Source: Chlorophyllum brunneum (taxonomy: Eukaryota; Basidiomycota; Agaricomycetes; Agaricales; Agaricaceae). From it: a stretch of 64,000 nucleotides of DNA. This document shows positions 35,175-47,728 of the stretch, piece by piece. The stretch is from assembly GCA_963576785.1 (NCBI GenBank), contig OY756140.1:186001-250000 (forward strand). Direction: 5' to 3'. The translations under genes and the position numbers were made by a program. How positions within the stretch are numbered: the stretch's first letter is position 1; each line of letters begins with the position of its first letter. The notes under the pieces were generated by a model. The model made no database searches and was not told where the DNA came from. It saw nothing but the letters and a program-made list of their open reading frames with translations.

Positions 35175-36242
35175 CTTTTCTTCCTACGTCACAAGGATAG
35201 GCAGTAGGTTAAGGGGAGGGGGGAGGAGAGGATCAAAGCAACGCGGCACTTGAAAGCTGTGTAAGCGGTCAAGTGAGATGCCAAAGCACCTCAGATGCAA
35301 ATCGCAGAACCTAGAGAACCAGACTGGGGACGAAGGGGGGGACGATGATGAAACACGACGGAGGTGGTCGATAGAGTTGATTGATGACTGGTGAGTGCCT
35401 ACTAGTCTCAGTGGCAGATGTCACGAAGATGGGGGGAGTTGGATGTCCCAAACTACGAAAGCATCCGGATAACCTGTGCAACGAGTTGAGGTATATATGG
35501 AACTCCAACAACAACAACCAGCTGTCCAGGTATGTCAAGTCCGCTTGTCAGATTTATTTTTTTGAAAGCCGGGTTGGCCCTAGAACAGCCCACGATCAAC
35601 GAAGCCCGACAGGACACGGAATAAAATCAATAGAAGTCGAAGGGAGAGTGTGCGGTAGAGAAAGGAAAGAATTGACATACTTGGAATGTGTCAATGGTGA
35701 TTTGAGCATGGTGCCTGCTGCTCTGGGAGCGTTGACAAAAACCTGCTTACCTTGAGAGGGGCCAGCTCCCATGCGCTCGCCAATGCTGGGGGACCTGCGC
35801 TCAACACGCGACATATGTCAGCACATCAGCGGTCATTAGCACTATATTTACAACCCGTTCATCAATCGCCTGCGCCCTTCGACATGTGCTTGATACGAAT
35901 TTGTGATGTGTGGCCTGGTGATGGTTCCGTCGTAGCCTCATCAGCAAGGGTCGGAAATAGACGTGAGATTTTGTATGGGGAACTTACTCGGTTGCAACCC
36001 TTTTTGTATCAACCCAAGAAGCACAGGGTTTGAGCGTTGGGCGCTCGGCGCAGTCTATCCAAAGCTGTTGACTCAATCATAGCTTACTGAGATTGAAAAG
36101 AGCAACCCAAACTTGGATCATAGCCCTTCCTTTCCGCTTCCTTCTCCTCTCACCGTCCCCAAGCCCAATCTGATCTCCAATTCACTCTCACCTCGCTTCT
36201 TGATTGCATACCTGCCAGAAGTTTTTCATCTTGGTTCTCGTA
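35175..36242. other. Intergenic region between divergent genes
   Basis: About 1 kb between the 7-TM gene (-) and the second UstYa-type gene (+). Open frames are short and overlapping. No repeat or RNA gene was recognised. Confidence 0.35.
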
Positions 36243-37108
36243 ATGTGGCGTTTCCCAATGTCATCGCAGCAGAAGGAGAAGAAGATACAACAGCTTCTCA
36301 CTCTCCTCATCCTTATCTTATTCGGTACAAGTCTCGTCGTGAAAATTGGTGGAAACATTTGGATTAAGAAACGGCTGCGGAATATCAAACAGTCCTCAGA
36401 TTACAGTAAGCACATTCGCCTTGCCTTTCCGTTGTCATGAAACACTCTTGCCCCCCCTTCCTCACTCCGCTCCCCCTTCTCCCCACTCCCCACTCCCTCT
36501 TACCCGCTCCACAACACCCAATATACCATTTCCGCACCACCCCGCACTTTTCGTTCTTCGCCATTAAAAGTCATTGGACTCATTCCCTTTTTCAAAAAGG
36601 TTACCTCGGGTCAGATTACCCTGAATCTTGGCCAATCGAACGCGGAGACGTCCTCATGGCATTCGAGAACCCAAAGCGTTACGCCCTGGATACACCTCAG
36701 GGCGTAGCCGAATGGGCTTCTCTAGTACCAGCAGACATAGTTACCAACAACAACGGTACCACTAGCGCTGCCAGTAGTCCCGGAGTAATTCATCTTGGGC
36801 CGTACCACCAACCATATACGATTTCGATCTTTCATCAACTTCGATGTCTAGATATTATCCGAGCCGAAACCGTGAGGGATCGGAACGAAGTGGACAAGCC
36901 GACGGAACTGGCTAGACATTGTTTGAATTATTTACGCCAGATGGTGACCTGCCGCGCGGATTTGGAATTGGAGTCTTTCCAATTCGCATCACATAAGAAT
37001 CCAATCGATTTGCATGGGGTGTACGAATGTAAAGATTGGGAGGCGGTCTACTCGGCGGTGAAACAGAATCAGAGGGAGCATGAGGAGTGGTTATCGATGC
37101 GACGATGA
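36243..37108 (+). CDS. UstYa-family (DUF3328) protein with altered motifs
   Basis: Two predicted exons, 36243..36405 and 36600..37108, 223 aa. A membrane anchor lies at residues 17-36 (LTLLILILFGTSLVVKIGG). The family body follows: SYLGSDYPESWP, EWASLVPAD, IHLGPYHQPYTISIFHQLRC, LARHCLNYLRQMVTCRADLE and GVYECKDWEAVY. The first motif is HQLRC (133-137) and the second LARHC (158-162), so each has lost one His of HXXHC. Such variants are expected to be non-catalytic or to act in a partner complex; this is inference. The 194-bp intron, very pyrimidine-rich at its 3' end, is longer than its neighbours. Confidence 0.85.
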
Positions 37109-37274
37109 CGGAAATTCGAACTGTTTGTTACTGGACTTCTCGGGGACTTATTAATTGTAGATTTAATGATTGATGGATTAAGTTATTATCTAGCTCTGTG
37201 ATCGTGTTAGCATCGTGTAGCATAGTGATCGATAAAATACAAACTCGCCTTTCCTGATATGTGCCCTGTCTAAA

Positions 37275-39244
37275 TTAAAAATCCTCCCACCCGGAATCCA
37301 AACCTTCTCTCACTCTCCAACTTTTCCCATCCAACCATCTTCTCACTCTCTCAACATCATCCCCCTTCACTCCCGCATCATCCAAAACATCTACATCACC
37401 ACTACCCCATAATGCCAACACCGACCATCCAATAACCATCATACCCGGTGGACGCTGTTCACCACAGCCGTCCAATGCCTCGACAACATTCTCAAGCGTC
37501 GACGTCAAGACTCTCTGATCAGGCATCGAAGCACGTTCTATAATAGCAATCGGCGTATTCTTAGGATACGCAGCACCTTCTCTTCTAGATGCCACCGCCG
37601 TCCTTTCTTCTGTTGTTTTCAGCGAAGATGATGTTGCTATTGTTATCGTGAGTGCTTCGACGACTTGGGCTAGTCGTGCCACACCCATGAGGACGACGAG
37701 GGTCCGGCTACGTTCGTATCCAGGTAATTGAACACCTTTTCCCTGACGACCAACACCTGTACAAACGATGAAAGATTCCGCGACACCACGTTGAGTGACC
37801 GGGATTCCTGCGAAAGTGGGTGCTGCAAGGGCGGAGCTAACCCCTGGAATCACGACAGGCTCAAAGCCATGAGATCGGAGATAGAGGACTTCCTCTCCCG
37901 CCCGGCCATACACGACTGGATCACCTTGTTTGAGCTAAAATTCCACGAAAAAAAAACACAGGCATGTCAGAAAAACAGTTTAGAAAACAAGGCGGTGAAG
38001 GTTTAACGCACTCGGACAACAGTGAGACCTTTTTTGGCAGCTTCAACAGCAGCTTCCATCATCTCTTGTTGAGCACCATCGGCGTTCCCGGGGAACTTTC
38101 TTGCGATGCGAATTTGAACATTGTTGGGAATCAAATCAAGAACTGCGTTTGGGACGAGCTTGTCGGAGAGGACGAGATCGGCGAGTTTGGTGAGTGCGGT
38201 GTGGGTGGCAATTGTCAGAAGGGACGGATGGCCGGGACCTGATCCTACCAATAGAATCCTTCCACGTTTAGGAACATCTAGCTTGTGTCGAGAGTTTGAA
38301 ATATCAGAAAGAGTTTGTGAAGATTCGATTGATGGCACGTTTTCGCCCAATAAGACGTCGTTCATCTCCTTCTCTGACATAGTCGCCAACTGGGATATAG
38401 GCCAATACTCGCTCACTTGAGCAACCCACTTCATACGTCTCCTAGCCGTCTCCACTGCAGTTTCAGAGGCAGAGCGTAGAGGAACGGGACGATTGGGAGT
38501 CAAGAGTCCATTGTCCTCGTTAACCTCGTCAGACGCGATGTCTACATCTCCTGTCTCTATTATCTCAGTCGAATCCTTGGCCATTTGGCGCATCCTTCCC
38601 AAATTTGATGCAGCAGCGCCGACGTCTTTAGGGAGTTTGGACACAATATCACGGCGAATGCGACTGGCTAGACGACATCCTTGTCCATTGGTTGTCACCC
38701 CAACTTGGAGTGGTGACCGTGTATCCATATGTGAATCGTCGAAACGGTGTGTCGAGGTGAATGTAAAGTCACATAATTCGGGTATGTCGGTGGTGTTTAC
38801 CGGGATTTTATGAGATTTGAAGACACAGTAGAGATGTTCTGCAGACGCGCGTGTACGTCTGGTGGCGATGCCGATGACAGTGTCGGTTATACAGGCAAGC
38901 GAAAATGTGGTTGTCGTGGACGAAAGGAATCTGTTCAGTTTGTCAATACCCTGTTCATCCGTCGGGGCTGGTGAGCATGGAAGTGAATCCCAGTCGACGA
39001 CTTTGACCTCGTCGTTCTCTGCTCGCCATCGGACCTCGGCACATGCATCGTCAAGCCCACCATTTGCGAGAATAACGACAGAAAAATTGGCTTCGAGTGC
39101 AGCAAAAGCTCTAGAGGCAGCAAGTAAGCCTGAACCGACGATCAAGAGGCTCTGCTGCTGTTGCTGAGCGCGAAAGGCAAGAAGTAGGGATGCGCCTGGT
39201 GTCGGTGTTGGAAAATTGAGCGAAGTAGATGCGAGTTCCTGCAT
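37275..39244 (-). CDS. MET1: Uroporphyrinogen-III C-methyltransferase (siroheme synthesis)
   Basis: Two predicted exons, complement(37275..37934, 38012..39244), 630 aa. It methylates uroporphyrinogen III to precorrin-2 with S-adenosylmethionine, on the route to siroheme, the cofactor of sulfite and nitrite reductases. The C-terminal tetrapyrrole methylase domain shows LLVGSGPGHPSLLT, LKQGDPVVYGRAGEE and VIPGVSSALAAPTFAGIPVT. The N-terminal part contains a Rossmann-like GSGLLAASRAFAALEAN stretch, as in precorrin-2 dehydrogenase/Met8-type regions, so the protein may combine activities as other fungal Met1 enzymes do. It is convergent with the UstYa-type gene (166 bp between stops) and divergent from SET5. 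Confidence 0.88.
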
Positions 39245-40081
39245 ATTTCTCTATGAGAAGGACATGGCGCCGAGACTCCATACTTATGAGAATGACAAGA
39301 TAAGCCTTGCTGGTGTGCTCATGAGCAAAGTATTGATCATCACGTGACTGTGCCGATAACTTGGGACATACTTCGGCATTTTTAAGATATGGAGGAACGA
39401 GTATATAATTCTCCTTATCTTTCCGAAACTCATACACTCATGTTTCGTATCTAAAGGTAGAGGAGTAGATAAGGTGTTCCAAAACAACCTAACCCGAACA
39501 AAAAAAACTCACGTCTCCCGAACGCCCGGCTTTGCCTATCCGTAAATTCATGCGGTGGCGCGCTATCGACCACTGACAATCTTTATATTCATATTTCTCT
39601 CTCATAGGACGGAAGGCCGTCTAGCCGTTCCTGCATCTTTGGCAACATATGGACGCAACTAACGCTTAGGTTCTCGGGAGATTCACACCTATATATTTAC
39701 TCTTGCAACGGCATCCTGGGCTCATTCTTTCCACCCGTGGTCGAGCCTCCCCTTGATTGCGGCCGGGCCCCGTGCGCGCACGGTAACATCAGCGTATAAG
39801 GATTGCCGCTCTTTCTCAACGATCTCGACCACTTATGGTTATTGCAAACCTTCGAAACAACTCTGACCAAGTAAAAAAGGACTCGATCCTTCGTCTGTCC
39901 AAATTCTAGTCAGTTAGTTCCCCGGTCTATCGGGATTTCGATTTATTCTCTCGTTCATTCCGAAAAGACTCTTCTATTTTTATTTGCTCAGGCACATATG
40001 TTTGTCATTATTTAATTGCAAAGATATTGGTTTGTTATCAGAACCATCAATCCCATTTTTTCAGGGGCAACTTTAAGAACC
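39245..40081. other. Divergent promoter region, MET1 and SET5
   Basis: This 837-bp region separates two conserved genes transcribed away from each other. The right part is pyrimidine-rich before the SET5 ATG. No gene is supported inside. Confidence 0.4.
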
Positions 40082-41545
40082 ATGCCAATATCTCCTTCCG
40101 AAGATGAGCTAACACGGGCCATTGTAGAACTCAAGAAGCAAAATCCTGAACTTGGTATATCAAAAGTACACAACTTATTAACGAACAAATATCCCGATTG
40201 GACCGTTAGCGAGAAAAGAACTCGGAAAATTCTTCAAACTCAAGGACTTGTCGTTACTGCGCCTGGAACAGCACCAAGTGTTCTATTATACCCTTCATCG
40301 CGTCTGGTATCAGGGCTCGATATCACAAAATGGACACCGAAAGTCGAGGTGAAGTGGTTTGACAAGAGGAAAGGCAAGGGATTGGTCGCTACCCAGGAAA
40401 TCAAAGCAGGCGAGGTGATATGGAAAGAAGACCCCTTTATCATTGCTGCTGAATGGTATATATCACATACATCTTTTATTCAGTCAAGATCTTAACTGAT
40501 GTGATATTTCTTTGAGAACACAGGGATATTTTCGATTTACAGATGAGATCAGTCGCATGCGCATTCTGTACAACACCACTCGGGAATTCGCCTCTGATCG
40601 TAACATGTTCCGGACCCAATTTGGCTTCCGCATGTTCTGCAAGGTTTTGCAATCGTTTATGTTATACGCGTTCGGCACAAGTACACCCCTTACTATGTCC
40701 TGCTAAAAATCCGGCTTCTATCCCCCTCATCAAATTCGTTCGCGAAACACGATGGATGGCTTTACATGCTCTCACACACTGTACCAGTCGAATTCTCCTC
40801 GCAAACCAGACAGATGAAAAAATGTTCCGTGGGGATTGGGAAATCATTGGAGCATTGGCAGAACTCGGTATGGAAGAACGTCATAAATTTAGCTTTAGCC
40901 TGTAAGTGGGTATCTCTATATCCGCCAACTCATTTTATATGTAACTTTTACACGTGGTAGTTCCGGTCAATCAGAACCAGATCGAGTATCTTGGAAGAAA
41001 GCGCATCGGTTATTCGTTCAAGCGTTTAAGGAGCCCAAGTCCGCACCCGAAGCGAAGAAGTTGGCTAAAATCCTAAGAAAACCACTTCCAAGCAACGCCG
41101 ATGCCGACATATTCGACTACGACACCGGTTTCCTACGTGGTCTAGGTCGTATGAGTCTCAGTACGTCTTAAAACCACCACTAAAGACCACCACCACTAAC
41201 CTATAAACAGACCTCGAAGCACACGGAGGACTATACACTCTCCACTCCCACCTCAACCACTCCTGTATTCCCAACGTCTCCGTCCGTCATTTAGACCAAC
41301 GTACAGCACTCTCACGCATAACCATGATTGCAAGACGTGATATTCCTACTGGTGAAGAGTTACAAGTAACTTATGTCAACCCCCAAGCACCATATCGAGT
41401 TAGGCAAAACGAATTGCAGGGATGGGGTTTTGGTACTTGTACTTGTTCACGATGTGTTGAAGAAGCTAAAATGCCGGAAGGTAGTGATGATAAGGAGTTG
41501 ACGGACCTCGCGAGTGAGCTCAAGGCCGGACTTGGTGTTATGTGA
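40082..41545 (+). CDS. SET5: SET/MYND-domain methyltransferase, SET5 type
   Basis: Four predicted exons, 40082..40455, 40524..40901, 40961..41160, 41211..41545, 428 aa. The N-terminal helix region reads DELTRAIVELKKQNPELG. The SET domain begins at WFDKRKGKGLVATQEIKAGE and is split by a MYND-like zinc finger with Cys/His pairs (CAFCTTPL, CSARFCNRLCY, HPLLCPAKN). It resumes at HSHLNHSCIPNVSVRH and ends GEELQVTYVNP, with a post-SET CTCSRC. The NHSC and ELQVTY elements bind S-adenosylmethionine and the substrate. Yeast Set5 methylates histone H4 lysines; the same role is likely but unproven here. Introns are 50-68 bp. Confidence 0.88.
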
Positions 41546-41964
41546 AGAGCTTGATATTTACGGGGAAGGACTTTTTTTGTATAATGATACCCTGCGAACA
41601 AATATTTCGCCCAAACTCAGACTGCCATGTCTTAGAAACGCAGAAAAATCAACTCCTCTATTTGAGCATATCGCCTATTATACCTAGTCCCGGATGGTGT
41701 TAACCGTAGTACCAGCAAGGAATGGTCGAGGCTAAACAGGGCACCTAATCTTCCCCAACTCTCCCCAACTCTCCCCAACTTCAGCCATCATACATATCCA
41801 ATGTGATTATAAATGAAAAGAACGTGACCTAGTAAACGAATGGCTCCAAAAAAAAACGAAGGTATGTGATAGTATGTCCGAAATGAATGATTAATCTAAA
41901 TCCGTAGGGTATGTAAAATGCCTAGTGAATCCAACCAAACCGCACCGCACAAGCTAGTAAAGAC
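41546..41964. other. Convergent 3' intergenic region with a 10-bp tandem repeat
   Basis: Between SET5 (+) and the Mil1-type gene (-). It contains three tandem CTCCCCAACT-type units at 41751-41780, the first with T in place of C at the first position. Confidence 0.5.
41751..41780. repeat. Three-copy 10-bp tandem repeat
   Basis: (C/T)TCCCCAACT is repeated three times without interruption in a non-coding gap. It could be a minisatellite that varies between strains. Confidence 0.7.
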
Positions 41965-44900
41965 TCAAGACCACGGATTCGCAGAACCAAACCCGCCGCT
42001 CGTAGTTGTCGACGAACTTGATTTCTTACCATATTCTCCTGGCGCAACCCACGCATCCACACCACCACCACCATTCATAATGGTTCCATCAGCAGCACCA
42101 AACGATAACCCCGTACCATTACTACCACCATTATAACCATAATCATTCATCGACAATGAATGACTCGACATTGCAAATGGATTCTGCACCACTGGTGTTG
42201 TTGATGAAGTGAACGTTGATCGATATCCAGTCGAATTATATCCAAACCCATATGAATCTTCTCTTCCGATTGTTGGTGTGACACCAGTTGATGAAGAACC
42301 CCATACAGGCGCATCGAACACATCTCCAAACGTCAACGTCGGCGGCGGTTTTGCGGAACCGAGAGGAGGTGTAGATTCATATACCGGTTCATTACGCGTT
42401 CCGCGCATCATCGTCGAATCATCATCATTATCCTTCAACGAAAAAGATCTAGCAAATTCCTTTGCCAAATCTTTCCCTTTCACCTTCTGCTCCTGTTCCA
42501 ATAACACCGAAGGTGGAATCGGTGACGATACACTCCTCTTGCCATTCCCATTCGCATATCCATACTCCTCCGACCTTATCATTGACGTTTGTGTATATGT
42601 AGGAGGCGGGGAAGGTGAAGGCGAAAAACCCCTATGCATACCAATATCCTGTGGTCGTGGCATTTGAAGTTCCAAAGGATTCTCTTTCGCTTGTCCAACA
42701 ATCTCTTTCATCGCATCCAAATCAAATCCAGCATGTTTTGGTATATGAGCAACTGCAGCCGCTTCCTCCGACGGGGTTGATCTTCCCGTTTCCGTTCCAG
42801 GAGTCGAAGTTGAGGTCGAAGGTGAATCTCGTCTAGTTGGTGTAGTCGGTGTACGTGGAGTCGCGACTCCTGAGGCTATATCTGATGATGTACGTTGCGG
42901 CTTGGGTCCGGGTGATGATGACATCCGAGGTGGTAAGTCGTCGTTGTCTAATGATCCGGCGGTTCCGGTAGCGGCACCAGTAGCTGTAGTGGTCGCGGTA
43001 GTTTTGGATTTGGTATAAGACGAAGCAGTGGGTGGACGAGAAACATGTTGATTCGTCTGAGTCGAACCTTTCCTCTTCCCAAACCAACCCTTCTTCTGCT
43101 TCTCCTCTTCACGCACAACAATCCTCTCTTCCGTAAAATCGGGTTCCTACGAGGGAAAAAACTTAGCAACACCGAAAAGCCGAGTACTAATACACTCACC
43201 ACAGGTTCATCAAAGAAATCAGCCGAAACCGGGAATCCAAGCTGATCCAAAATCAACGGCATAAACGTCCTATAACTCATATGCCCAGAAATCTTGTCCG
43301 TCACATCCACATTCTCCAACCCAGGTACATTCTGCACAGGTCTCAACCCTGCAACAGTACCCACACCTCCACTCGAAGCTCTAAACAAATAATTCAACAC
43401 CCAATCATTCTTGGCAAACGCATTCACATAACGTCCTGATACCGCCGCCCTCGTCTCACACCATGTAGTCTGTGATGCAGTAAGTGTTGCACCGAGGAGA
43501 AACACATCTTGAACGATCCCGTAAGCTTTTTGTTTGGATAGTTCAAGAAGTGCGTAGAAGATCACCCGGGCGCCGAGTGAGAATCCGATGAGGGTTATTG
43601 GGCGGACACCGAGGTGTCGTTGAATGAGTACGTCCGCGAGGACACGACCGGCGGCTTTTGCGCGGTCGAGAGCGTTACTCCACGGATTGTCAATGAGATA
43701 TCCGAGTTTCGTTAAAACTGTGGGTATAGAAGTTGTCAGTGACAGGGAGAAGGGAGTTGGTCGGGGCTTACTGATCGGCCATTGAAGTGCAGTCATTAGG
43801 GTTGTCATGGCTGTTGCTTGGAGAAGCGTTAATCCCACTTGTGATAGTACTTCTGCTGTCATGATTTTCAGGGCGCTACCGGTTTCCCTGATCATCTCAG
43901 GTTCCCAAAGGACGCTGAACACATCTCCTACAATGGGATCCAACACGCTGAATGGTAACCGCACGTCATCGTTCACACCGTTCATGAACCTACAAGTCAA
44001 TTCAGCCATGGCGTCATACCGAAGCAATAAAAAATACACACCCAGAGACGGTTAAAATGCAATTGACACGTTTGTTGTTGTGCAAAGGGAGGATATCGAA
44101 CGTTCGAACTTGGCGTGTGCGTTTGGCCATTCCTCGTCCGGCGATAGCAGATCCTGTCAGAACTCCGCCGGTGGTTATCGCTGCTGCACCTGCGGTACCT
44201 CCTAGGAACACGCCAGTTCCCGTAATTCCAATTGCTGAGAAGGCGCCCACCAGCCCAGCACCGATAACGGGTGCTAGAAGACCGGCAGATAATCCGATAA
44301 CGAGGCCACCACCTAGTATACACAAGGGTTGATTACATCCATGGAGTTTGGTTGAGGATGGCACGCACCTAGTGTAGCCAGGCCCATCATCATGTAACGT
44401 CTCCTCTTCCCTGCCTTCTGTACACCCTCTACGATCTCCTGTTGTTCCAGCTTCTCGATATCTTCCTGAATTTCCAGAGCTTCTGTTACCCGACTCTCGA
44501 ATCTTACAACATCAAGCCATCCGAGGCCGAGTTTCTGCGCAACGTGTTCTAGGAGAACGCGGGATCGCGCATCGTAGACGCTATCTGCTATCAAAATGAG
44601 AAAAAGATCACAAAGAACTGTCCACCGAATATCGAGGGTGACGTTCTCATCTACTGATGATAGTGACGTAGTTACGCCGGGCATGTGTCGTGTTGTATCA
44701 CCGAGGACTTTGGCTGTCGTTTGGGTCGGGTTGGACGTGGTGTTCGCGGTTGCGAAATCGGTCTGTGACGTAGGTGTTTGTGGGACTGGGGAATTATTAC
44801 TCTGCGATGATGAGGGTGAGGTGATTTTGGGAGTAGAATCGGGCTCGACGAGGGTCTGGATGGAGATGTCGTCGTCGTCGTCGTCGAGGTCGGGGTGATT

Positions 44901-45659
44901 TGGCTCTTGGGTGACTGTTTGTTCGTCCCGTCTACGAGCTTCTTCAGGGTCATATTCGGGATTTGCGACTGTGTGGGTTGTCATGAGCGATGGCACGAGG
45001 TCCATAGCTTGTACCCCGTGTTCCGCCAGGTTCTCTATCATCTTCTGCTCTGTCCAGTATTAGAAGACGTTGCTGGCTTTGGTGGAAGAGAGTAAACTGA
45101 TACCTTGAGTCTCGAGTTCCATATGATAATAGAGGCGGCCCATAATCTTGAGAGCCCACAACTCCATGCTCGCGACGGCACCCTTGAGCTCCTTGCGCTT
45201 CTGCAACTTGAGCGCCTGCGCCATCTCCCTCCCTGTCAGCGCACACAAGCCAACATAGGCAATCCTCTGCGCCTCAGTCAAGAGTTTCTTCGTAGCCTGC
45301 ATCTGGCTGAGCGGAGTCATAGCTTTGTCTTCATCGAAGAGGTACTTTGTGCGGAGATGCACCTCATCATTATCATCCTCCTCCTGCATCCGCAATCTCG
45401 TATACTCGCTTTCGTTCTGATCAATCTTGGAACGCCATTCGATACCACTATCATCGACATCTATGAGATTTCCAGTTGCGTTTGTGGCAGCATTGGATTT
45501 TGTGGTGGTGGAAGGAGCCTGGTAATGGTATTTCTTGCGGTCCTCATCGTCGAGGTCTGTAGCGAGGTGGTCCTCACGGACGACGGGCATGTCCTGCCAG
45601 CCATCGTCGTCGTCTTCGAAGAGGTTTGAAGGCAGAGGAGGGGCGGTCGTGACGGGCAT
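41965..45659 (-). CDS. MIL1: DUF726 / Mil1-TMCO4-type alpha/beta hydrolase membrane protein
   Basis: Six predicted exons, complement(41965..43146, 43200..43717, 43772..43989, 44042..44312, 44369..45049, 45104..45659), 1141 aa. The acidic N-terminal region is followed by helical segments, then a Gly/Ala-rich hydrophobic hairpin at about residues 420-475 (LVIGLSAGLLAPVIGAGLVG). The DUF726 hydrolase domain follows, with the nucleophile elbow LIGFSLGARVIFYAL (GXSXG) and HMSYRTFMPLILDQLG. A 390-residue Ser/Thr/Pro-rich tail ends in NPWS. Yeast Mil1 has a lipase-like site and binds the clathrin adaptor AP-1R at the trans-Golgi. The same role is a reasonable inference. An upstream in-frame ATG at 45719 would add 20 residues. 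Confidence 0.85.
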
Positions 45660-46234
45660 TGCGTCCTGGGCCAAATCCCACTGCGACTGCCGTCCTCCAC
45701 TTAAGCACACTATTCCCACGATCTATGTCATGGCACACAGCATGCTCCGATCCATGAAACGCTGGTAACTGGTTCTCGCTCGGCCAACAACTGGCTGATG
45801 TCTTCAGTATGAAGGACAGAAATGCTCAGCATACTTGGCGGGACTATCCAGCGCCATATTTAAGCCGCCTGCTTAATCTTTCGCCTACAGCAGCCACGGC
45901 AACAGTGTTGAATGAACAGCCCAGGTTAACCGAATAACAGGCTGCTGTGTTCCAGCTTTGAAGCGAGCCCGGAACGTATCAACCCAGGTGCCTCTATGGC
46001 AACATTGTAGCAGTCACCATATAAAAGAGTGGCTCCTCTGTATGGACCCCTTCACCACTTCCTGTGCGTCACCTAGCTCTTTTACGACCGTTACGACCTT
46101 ACGACTTGTGAGCTACTCGTCCCTTGTTCCTTCTCGAATTCGCTGATGAACCTTCACTATAGTTTTACACCTAAACGGCTCTGCCTTGCTGGTCAAGACA
46201 CTGCTATACACCAACTAACACTTTATCATCTACA
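45660..46234. other. Intergenic region, promoter of the first disordered paralogue
   Basis: Divergent gap between the Mil1-type gene and the 46235 gene. A TATA box lies at 46020; no gene is supported. Confidence 0.4.
46020..46027 (+). promoter_or_regulatory. TATA box of the 46235 gene
   Basis: TATAAAAG lies about 215 bp before the ATG. The paralogue at 48953 has the same core element at a comparable distance, about 264 bp. Confidence 0.5.
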
Positions 46235-47728
46235 ATGGCAACCCAAAGTTTGGCACGGATGAGTATCACCACCACTCCTACCTCTGCTCGTACTCTCCTC
46301 AAGTCATCCACCCCAAAGTCCATTCTCAAATCACCCACTCCTCTCCCACTCTCGCCCAACCCTTTTCCCTTCTCGGCAAGCTTCTCTGTTCATCTCTCAC
46401 CTTCCGCCAAGTCGCCTCATGTCCACTTCGCTCCGTCTCCATGCCTTACCTCAACGTACACCACCCATTCACCAAATACGTACGACCGCGCACCGATTTC
46501 CGTATCCCCGAATCCGTGTGCACTGCCAGCTTGGGGCGATAGAGTGTATTCCCCGACTCTAAACAGTTTCAAACTTGCCGCTCCGCCGAAACATGTCCCT
46601 CTTGTCGACGTCTGCCGATCCGAATCCCCAACAATGACTGAATTCGAAGCCGAAGTCAAAGATCCAAGGTCACCACCGCCGAGCGAGGTTCATTTTCCGG
46701 TAGAACTACCCAAGAAGCCTTCACGAGATCCAATTGAATTGAGTAAGGCGCTGACAACTTACCCTCGATCCCCCTACCCTTCCGCACCCCTTTCTCCTGT
46801 CGACTTTGAGCCTGTTGCCTCTGAAGATTTGTCACTCCGTGAAAGAGCTGCGAGTCGTCGTGCTCTATCACTTGATGACAAGAAACTCAAGCGAACTAGA
46901 CGAATTCAATCACCTCGCATTGGGCCCACCACCCCGTTCACGCCGATCCCCTCACCACTAAGCAGACCTCACCTGAGTCCTGTAGAAGAACACCTCTCGG
47001 CGACCGCCAGGGTTTCAAAGAAGCCGCCGCCGCTTCAACTGGGGTCTACCGGAGACCCCGCTAATCCTGTATCCACCCATGTCACTCCCCCAACCGACTC
47101 GGCTACGTCATTGACAGGAGAAACAAATACTACCAACAGTGCAGGATTAAGTCAGGCGTTTTGGCAGTCTATGTCGTTGATAGGGACGGGATTACTTGTG
47201 GCTAGACCTGGGATGACATCATACGAGCGCCCAGCTTTCATTAACAATGAACAAGGCGAATCTTCCATTCGCCCATCAACAACATCATCATCGTCATCAA
47301 TTTGTCCAGATGCGGATGTCGACGACATAGTTGGTCCTACCCTACCAGGGTACAATAATGCTCAACCCCAGTTCATGTTTGCTACGAGGGACGGGGTGTT
47401 GTGGTCTCCAGGTCTTCCGAGAAAAACCCACCCTGGGATAACGACGTCATCAGCTACCGCACACGAGAGCATCCACGAGACTGGAAATCTCTTGAGTCCA
47501 GGGATGGGGAGAATTTCCCTCGGAATGGACAAGAGGAATGGGATGACGAAGATCTCGCGATCACTCGTTGCTTCACCATCGCCTAACGATCCAACTGCCA
47601 ATTTTCCATCGTTCTCTGCTGCTCTTAGCGATAATACTTCACTTCCTGGGGTTTTTCCGCTCATCAAGTATCCTCCTCGGGCGCAAGTGCCTGAACAGCG
47701 CCAAGCCGGAAATGGTAATCATATTTGA
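46235..47728 (+). CDS. Disordered Ser/Pro-rich protein with SPHVHF motif, copy 1
   Basis: Single exon, 497 aa, with no introns although most neighbours are intron-rich. Composition is Ser/Thr/Pro-rich, and no globular domain is recognised. The N-terminal 100 residues carry KSILKSP, SPHVHFAPSPCLTSTY, THS, then YDRAPISVS and CALPAWGDRVYSP. This stretch is conserved in the gene at 48953. Many SP sites could be targets of proline-directed kinases. VHF after the basic and Ser-Pro context faintly recalls PP1-docking motifs, which is speculation. The function is unknown. Confidence 0.75.
   Translation: MATQSLARMSITTTPTSARTLLKSSTPKSILKSPTPLPLSPNPFPFSASFSVHLSPSAKSPHVHFAPSPCLTSTYTTHSPNTYDRAPISVSPNPCALPAWGDRVYSPTLNSFKLAAPPKHVPLVDVCRSESPTMTEFEAEVKDPRSPPPSEVHFPVELPKKPSRDPIELSKALTTYPRSPYPSAPLSPVDFEPVASEDLSLRERAASRRALSLDDKKLKRTRRIQSPRIGPTTPFTPIPSPLSRPHLSPVEEHLSATARVSKKPPPLQLGSTGDPANPVSTHVTPPTDSATSLTGETNTTNSAGLSQAFWQSMSLIGTGLLVARPGMTSYERPAFINNEQGESSIRPSTTSSSSSICPDADVDDIVGPTLPGYNNAQPQFMFATRDGVLWSPGLPRKTHPGITTSSATAHESIHETGNLLSPGMGRISLGMDKRNGMTKISRSLVASPSPNDPTANFPSFSAALSDNTSLPGVFPLIKYPPRAQVPEQRQAGNGNHI

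Noticed and set aside
36437..36599. Pro-rich open frame upstream of and joined to the second UstYa-type exon
   Set aside because: It is intron sequence: the donor at 36406 and acceptor at 36599 give the canonical SYLGSDYP family start, while this reading does not.
38121..39167. Several plus-strand open frames of 100 codons or so
   Set aside because: Antisense shadows of MET1.
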